Shown in pieces: positions 59,817-64,000 of a stretch of 64,000 bases of DNA. This DNA is from CAYUST01 sp964447535 (GTDB taxonomy: Bacteria; Patescibacteriota; Gracilibacteria; Absconditabacterales; Absconditicoccaceae): positions 1 through 64,000 of the forward strand of contig CAYUST010000002.1 in the NCBI GenBank assembly GCA_964447535.1, in the 5' to 3' direction. The position numbers and the translations under genes are program-made. The number at the start of each line of letters is the position of its first letter. The stretch's first letter is position 1. Below the pieces are notes generated by a model. It saw only the letters and a program-made list of their open reading frames with translations. It was not told the origin of the DNA and did no database searches.

Positions 59817-61556
59817 TTATGGTGTATCAACACTAAACGACTCATATATCTCCTCATCAACATCCACAGATTTTTCTAGGCCAGTAATTTCATCATCGTT
59901 CAAATACAAATGCATGGTAGCAATAAATACCATTTCACTTGCTTCGTATATGTAGTGGTCTACATTCACTAAGGTAGTAATATGCACCTCTTCAAGATTT
60001 CCTTGCTTACTTACCTCCAAAAAGAGATGCATGAACTCCGTATGGAGACGTTTGATGACGCCGAACGCAGAGTATAATTCATCATACCCTACTACGGAGT
60101 TATGCCTTTGGGTTACGTTGGCGATATGTCTATAATAGATAACCAACATCTCTAGCGTCTTTTTGAAGAGGAGTTGTAATTTGGGATCCATACTTTCTCT
60201 CAGATCCACCAACTCATGACGAATATTTTTGATAGCTTTGATCGCCTTGAGACAACTATACAATGATGTTTCAATATGGCGAAGCTGTAGTGCATTATCT
60301 TTCCCCTTCTTCAATGACTTGAGATGCAAGAGTGCAGTTATCATAATATCTGAGTCTTGTTTAATTTTTTCATACTGATGGATATGTTCTTGTTTTTTCC
60401 AGGGCAAAAGTGTCTTAGTTACTGCCTCAGGATCAAACTCTAAATGCTTGCAATGTTCCCAATTGATGCCATAAATATAACTAGTATATGCAATTGTTCT
60501 CTCCAAGAGGTCCTTACTGTCTGCCTCTAGCGCTAATGTTTGTGCTCACGCAAATGATTGATTTTGTTGATTCTCTCACAATTGTTGAATATGTAGTTTT
60601 GATTCATCCTTGCGATCAGGTACTATCCAAATTACTAACTTAGTAAATGGTTTGATAAGAATACCAAATAGAATACAGGTAGTCAAATTGTATACTACAT
60701 TGAGCACAGCATTGCTCATAGCAGGATTGTCCTTGAGTCCAAAGAGTTCATTGGACACCCAAATATACTGGTAGAAAAATATTACACCAATAATAGTTGA
60801 AAGTCAGTTGAAAAGTACATGACTCATGGCCACTTGTCTCTTGATTCTCGCACCCCCCAATGATGCCAGGAATGCGGTCCAGGTCGTTCCCATATTGGCA
60901 CCCATCATAATAGCCACTGATGCCTCGAAAGAAATAATACCACTAGATACTGCAGCCAACGTAATTATTCACAAAGCACCGCTCGAGGACATCATGGCAG
61001 AAAATACTGCTCCCAAGACACCAAATCCCCACAAGGGCAACCACTTATACTGAGCAATATCAAACGATGCTTTGATAGCATCGACACTTTCCTTCATCCA
61101 ACCAATACCTACGAAAAACAGCCCAAATCCAATGAGGAGTTTTGCATACCATTCCCATTTCTCATCCTTGATAAACATCAAAATCAGTGCGCCTGCACCG
61201 ATCAAGGGGAGTGCCAAACGCCCAATATCAAACTCGCCAAATCCAATAAGTGCTGCAAACAAGGGTAGCATAGGTGATCCAATATTTGCACCCAAAATCA
61301 CGCCAATAGCACTCGGCAAGGTCATTAATCCTGCCCCAGTAAATGCCAGGGTAAGTAATGAAACGAGCGTACTACTTTGCAATAATGTGGTAGTCCATGT
61401 TCCTGTCCAAATAGCTGACCAGGTCGTTTTGGTGTATTTATTCAAAAAGTACTTGAGTTTTTTTCCTCACAAATAATTGAGTGCTTGCTCAAAATTGTTC
61501 ATTCCATAGATGAGAATACCAATTCAGGCAAGTAATAACCAAATATCAAATCCCAT
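59817..61556 (-). CDS. Na+/phosphate cotransporter family protein with PhoU-like C-terminus
   Basis: 579 aa. An N-terminal NptA-type half has eight or so membrane segments and the paired QSS motifs: TTLLQSSTLVSLLTLAF and SAMMSSSGALGIITLAA, where Gly is TGA. The core also has GVILGANIGSPMLPLFAALI and IMMGANMGTTWTAFLAS. A cytoplasmic PhoU-like helical domain follows (ALLHLKSLKKGKDNALQLRH, LCLKAIKAIKNIRHELVDL-like). It imports phosphate with Na+. With ppk2, the VTC-type gene and the CYTH gene it forms a phosphate/polyphosphate neighbourhood. Confidence 0.9.
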
Positions 61557-61577
61557 GAGCTCCTATACAAAAAATAA

Positions 61578-61600
61578 ACGTACATATATAGTACGTTTTT
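61578..61600. terminator. Likely intrinsic terminator
   Basis: ACGTAC/GTACGT stem around ATATATA with T-runs on both sides. It lies between the minus gene at 61666-62358 and the transporter start. Confidence 0.6.
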
Positions 61601-61665
61601 TAGTCAGAAAAAGCAAATTTTGTCAACTATTTTTTGGAGAAAGTGATATGTCAAGTAGTTGTATG

Positions 61666-62358
61666 CTAGGGAGCAATCTGACGTAGAGCAATTTTGACGT
61701 AGTCAACTTTAGTAGCAAGGCTTTGATAGTCTTCATATTCCTCAGGTAAATCTGCATCAGCAAACCAATCAATAAGCCATTCCATCTGGGGATGATTGAG
61801 GTCTATGTAGGTCTGCTTGCTAGGTGTTTTGATAGCTCCTACGAGTTGCTCGAGGATGTAGAGTGGTACTTCAAAAGGGGGGAATCCTTGATCAGTAAAC
61901 TCTACCAACGCACGTTGACGTTGGAGATCAATACGAATAGAAGAGAAAAGAAAATCATTCATGGGATAGCCACCATTGGTGAATTGTTGAAGTTCTTTGT
62001 TGTCACCAAAAATCCATCTGACTAAGAAGTTGATAGCTTTCCAATCGGTAGAAACGGAAGACAACGTGAAAGATCAAGGGACGCCTTTGAGTTGCAGTAA
62101 TAATGCGCCACTACTATCTAATCACAAACAACATGTGTACTGCGCTAGGCATATAGTCTCTTTGTCACCAGGATAGAGTGTATAGATACTTGGAGGAGTC
62201 GTTTTAGGCTTTTCTACTACGTCGTGAGAAGAAAGTACATACGTCTGAGGGTCATTGAGTATGCTTGCACACTGATTTTGGGTAGTTTGTATATGCTGAG
62301 TAGTTTTCGAAAGGAGGGAATCACGAGGTGGAAGCTCAGGCATCGCTTCTAAGAACAT
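61666..62358 (-). CDS. Hypothetical protein
   Basis: 230 aa with two UGA-Gly codons. Begins MFLEAMPELPPRDSLLSKTT. Middle part: YVLSSHDVVEKPKTTPPSIY, then CLAQYTCCLGLDSSGALLLQ. The C-terminal half is more structured: SVSTDWKAINFLVRWIFGDN, then LIDWFADADLPEEYEDY. No signal peptide or membrane segment, and I recognise no family. It stands between membrane protein genes on the same strand. A start at MPEL (62343) is also possible. Confidence 0.6.
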
Positions 62359-62400
62359 ATGGTCAAAGGATGATAAAGTAGCACGACCATACGAATATTA

Positions 62401-63177
62401 TTATCTATTTCAAGTTTTTGTCAAATCTTCATATCGGTGGAGATACCAACCAAACATCCAAAGAGCAAGAAGTACGAGACAGAGAAATTGTACCCGACCA
62501 CTCACACGAACAAGGTAATCAAGGAGGAAAGATACACACCAAAATACAACGCCTTCGTAGAGGAGGAATTGTCATACCAAGCGTGCACGTCTTCACCTAC
62601 TCAGATCAGCACTGGCAGTTCTGGCATGTGCCACCGTTAATCAGCCAATAAGTAGATGAGCAGGAAGTGCAAATGAACGAACTGCGCACACCAATAGCAC
62701 TACTACCATACACAATAACCAAAGATCAAACAATACAAACGTCTGCATAATATCAGGCGTAATCGATCCATTAATCGTCAAATATAAAGCATCCAACAAA
62801 CTTACTCCGAGTTGGAGCAACAAGAAGAAGTAAGCAAGACACAAGATTGACACTGCCCATTGTTTGAGAGAGAGGACTGGTCTTTTGGATCACATGAGCC
62901 AAAGAATGCCACTCCCAATCGTACCAAAAAGGAGGAGAAAAGGTAATGCATCGATAATTCACTGGAGCAACTCAAGTACGAGTGTCCATAGTTGCCCTCG
63001 TAATGTATCTACAGATCACCACCAAGTACTAGGGATTTCCCATCCTGGTATCCAGGGACTAATCAGCAAGAGGAGTGCCCATAGAAGTATAACTCCCAAG
63101 CATGGCCACAATCGATTCAAACGACTCATCAATATATCTACCACACGAAGTAACAAGAAATGCTGGTGAGACTTCAT
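62401..63177 (-). CDS. Multi-pass membrane protein of unknown function
   Basis: 258 aa with several UGA-Gly codons. It starts MKSHQHFLLLRVVDILM. About six hydrophobic segments: PCLGVILLWALLLLISPWI, GIIDALPFLLLFGTIGSGI, AVSILCLAYFFLLLQLGVSLL, LWLLCMVVVLLVCAVRSFAL, YEGVVFWCVSFLLDYLV and FLCLVLLALWMFGWYL. No motif recognised. It is 25 bp downstream of another membrane protein gene and probably in the same operon. Confidence 0.62.
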
Positions 63178-63202
63178 AAACATGTGCGAAAAATAAAAGA
63201 GA

Positions 63203-64000
63203 CTATGCCTCGTGATGATGAACTGCAGTATGTTGATGCTGCTGCGTAGCCCCTATTCTCGAACGATCCCATTGCAAGAAGAACAAAGAAGCCACAATAC
63301 TATAGAATACTTGCATTACCAGCATAGCACCATTGTGGATGAGGTCTGGGAAAAACGCCCATCATCGTAATCCATAACTAGCTTTGAGTCACCATTGCAA
63401 ACAAGCACTGATAATGATCATTGGTAAGTATAACACAATCATATATCCTACTGTTTTCCATCGTCTTCATTTCACAATACGCTTACTCTCATCCAGTGCA
63501 GCTCTTCGCTTCTTGCCATAATGTACTACTACATAGACGGTAAATACCCAATAAACCAAGAAAATAATACCAGGGATAATGAGCAACAACAACAGTCCAA
63601 ACAAAAAGAGTATTTGCAACAGTGTCGTACCCAAGATGCCAAAAAGCATTTCACCTGCTTCTTGTAATGCCTTCTTCCACCCCAATGCACGATGATGATC
63701 TACAAATGATCTTACCTGCAAAAATACGGCAGCAGTCATATACATACCAAGAATAGCTATAGCAAACTGAAGTAATGAATGCAACATCATCAACTCAAGT
63801 GAGCCATCTACTGCAAATGCATATGAATACGCCCCTTGAACTGGCGTAGCAATAAGTTGCATAGGGATCATACTCAAGAGCAGATAGCCAATACCCAAAA
63901 GCCATGCAGCAGTAGTCAAGAAATCTTTGTAGTGAGTAGTGAACAAGTGCCAGGCATGAGTGAAGATACTTCAAATTCACGAGGTAGGTGTATGCGTCAT
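63203..64000 (-). CDS. Multi-pass membrane protein, YciC/DUF975-like
   Basis: 265 aa. The start codon is the last three bases of the window (63998-64000), so a further upstream start cannot be excluded. Several UGA-Gly codons. Hydrophobic segments include TTAAWLLGIGYLLLSMIPM, LLQFAIAILGMYMTAAVFL and TLLQILFLFGLLLLLIIPGI; the last leads into FLVYWVFTVYVVVHYGKKRR. PGIIFLVYW followed by a charged loop is reminiscent of DUF975/YciC-type proteins; the match is tentative. It ends HHHEA. Confidence 0.6.

Noticed and set aside
3145..62358. Many apparent frameshifted or truncated pseudogenes
   Set aside because: The interruptions are TGA codons at conserved Gly positions. With code 25 the genes are intact.
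62418..62651. Plus-strand frame beginning MSNLHIGGDTNQ
   Set aside because: It would need a TTG start and is antisense to the 62401-63177 membrane protein, which has a consistent hydrophobic pattern.

Overview
The window comes from a bacterium that reads UGA as glycine (genetic code 25). That points to Absconditabacteria (SR1), Gracilibacteria (BD1-5) or a close relative in the Candidate Phyla Radiation. The evidence is direct: dozens of in-frame TGA codons fall exactly where conserved families need Gly. Examples are the second Gly of FDSGLGG and the Gly of GCTHYP in MurI, DADHEGFLRS in UvrB, MDASGKDG in PPK2, YNMLG in the RelA/SpoT protein and GFEGN in Cas1. Read with the standard code, almost every gene here would look broken. 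Read with UGA=Gly, nearly all are intact, with TAA or TAG as the only stops. I call coding regions on that basis. Four runs of 100 N are scaffold gaps. Two of them (1959-2058 and 52754-52853) are flanked by identical 55-nt sequences and are almost certainly unmerged contig overlaps.

Layout. 1-8.5 kb: tail of a repeat-rich surface protein, YidC, a secreted subtilisin with a dockerin-like tail, a HAD phosphatase, a NADAR protein, an isolated F1-ATPase beta subunit, L31, Ndk and small membrane proteins. 8.7-25.6 kb: a full-length RelA/SpoT protein, a DUF4012 protein, two Lys-rich proteins, tRNA-Lys(CUU), a PilT-type ATPase, MurD and MurI, a large coiled-coil protein, RlmH, Obg and TruB. 25.8-36.7 kb: PheT, a SufB/D protein, an RluA-type synthase, SmpB, a thioredoxin-like lipoprotein, PIN-PhoH, an NRDE protein, a HigBA-like toxin-antitoxin pair, a TPR lipoprotein and a UvrB reduced to its C-terminal half.

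36.8-43.2 kb is a complete type V-A CRISPR-Cas locus. All of it reads on the minus strand: cas12a, cas4, cas1, cas2, leader, array. The array has 13 identical 36-nt repeats plus a decayed distal one, and contains a perfect 258-bp tandem duplication of four repeat-spacer units. Cas12a (about 1176 aa) keeps its three RuvC acidic residues, carries about 30 UGA-Gly codons and has four cysteines arranged like a zinc ribbon in its nuclease lobe.

43.3-64 kb: a MazG-like pyrophosphohydrolase, methionine aminopeptidase, GrpE, two surface proteins, a single-frame YidD-Fmt fusion, a P-type cation ATPase, a small RIO-like kinase overlapping LspA, an HD phosphohydrolase and HemW. Then comes a phosphate/polyphosphate neighbourhood (PPK2, a CYTH protein, a VTC-type polyphosphate polymerase domain and a Na/Pi cotransporter), and finally three membrane or unknown proteins.

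How it fits together. Most genes are core housekeeping for a reduced organism: translation, cell wall precursors, the stringent response and envelope biogenesis. The accessory content is the Cas12a system, the toxin-antitoxin pair and several low-complexity Thr/Gly/Ala-rich surface proteins. Gene spacing is tight, and several neighbours overlap.
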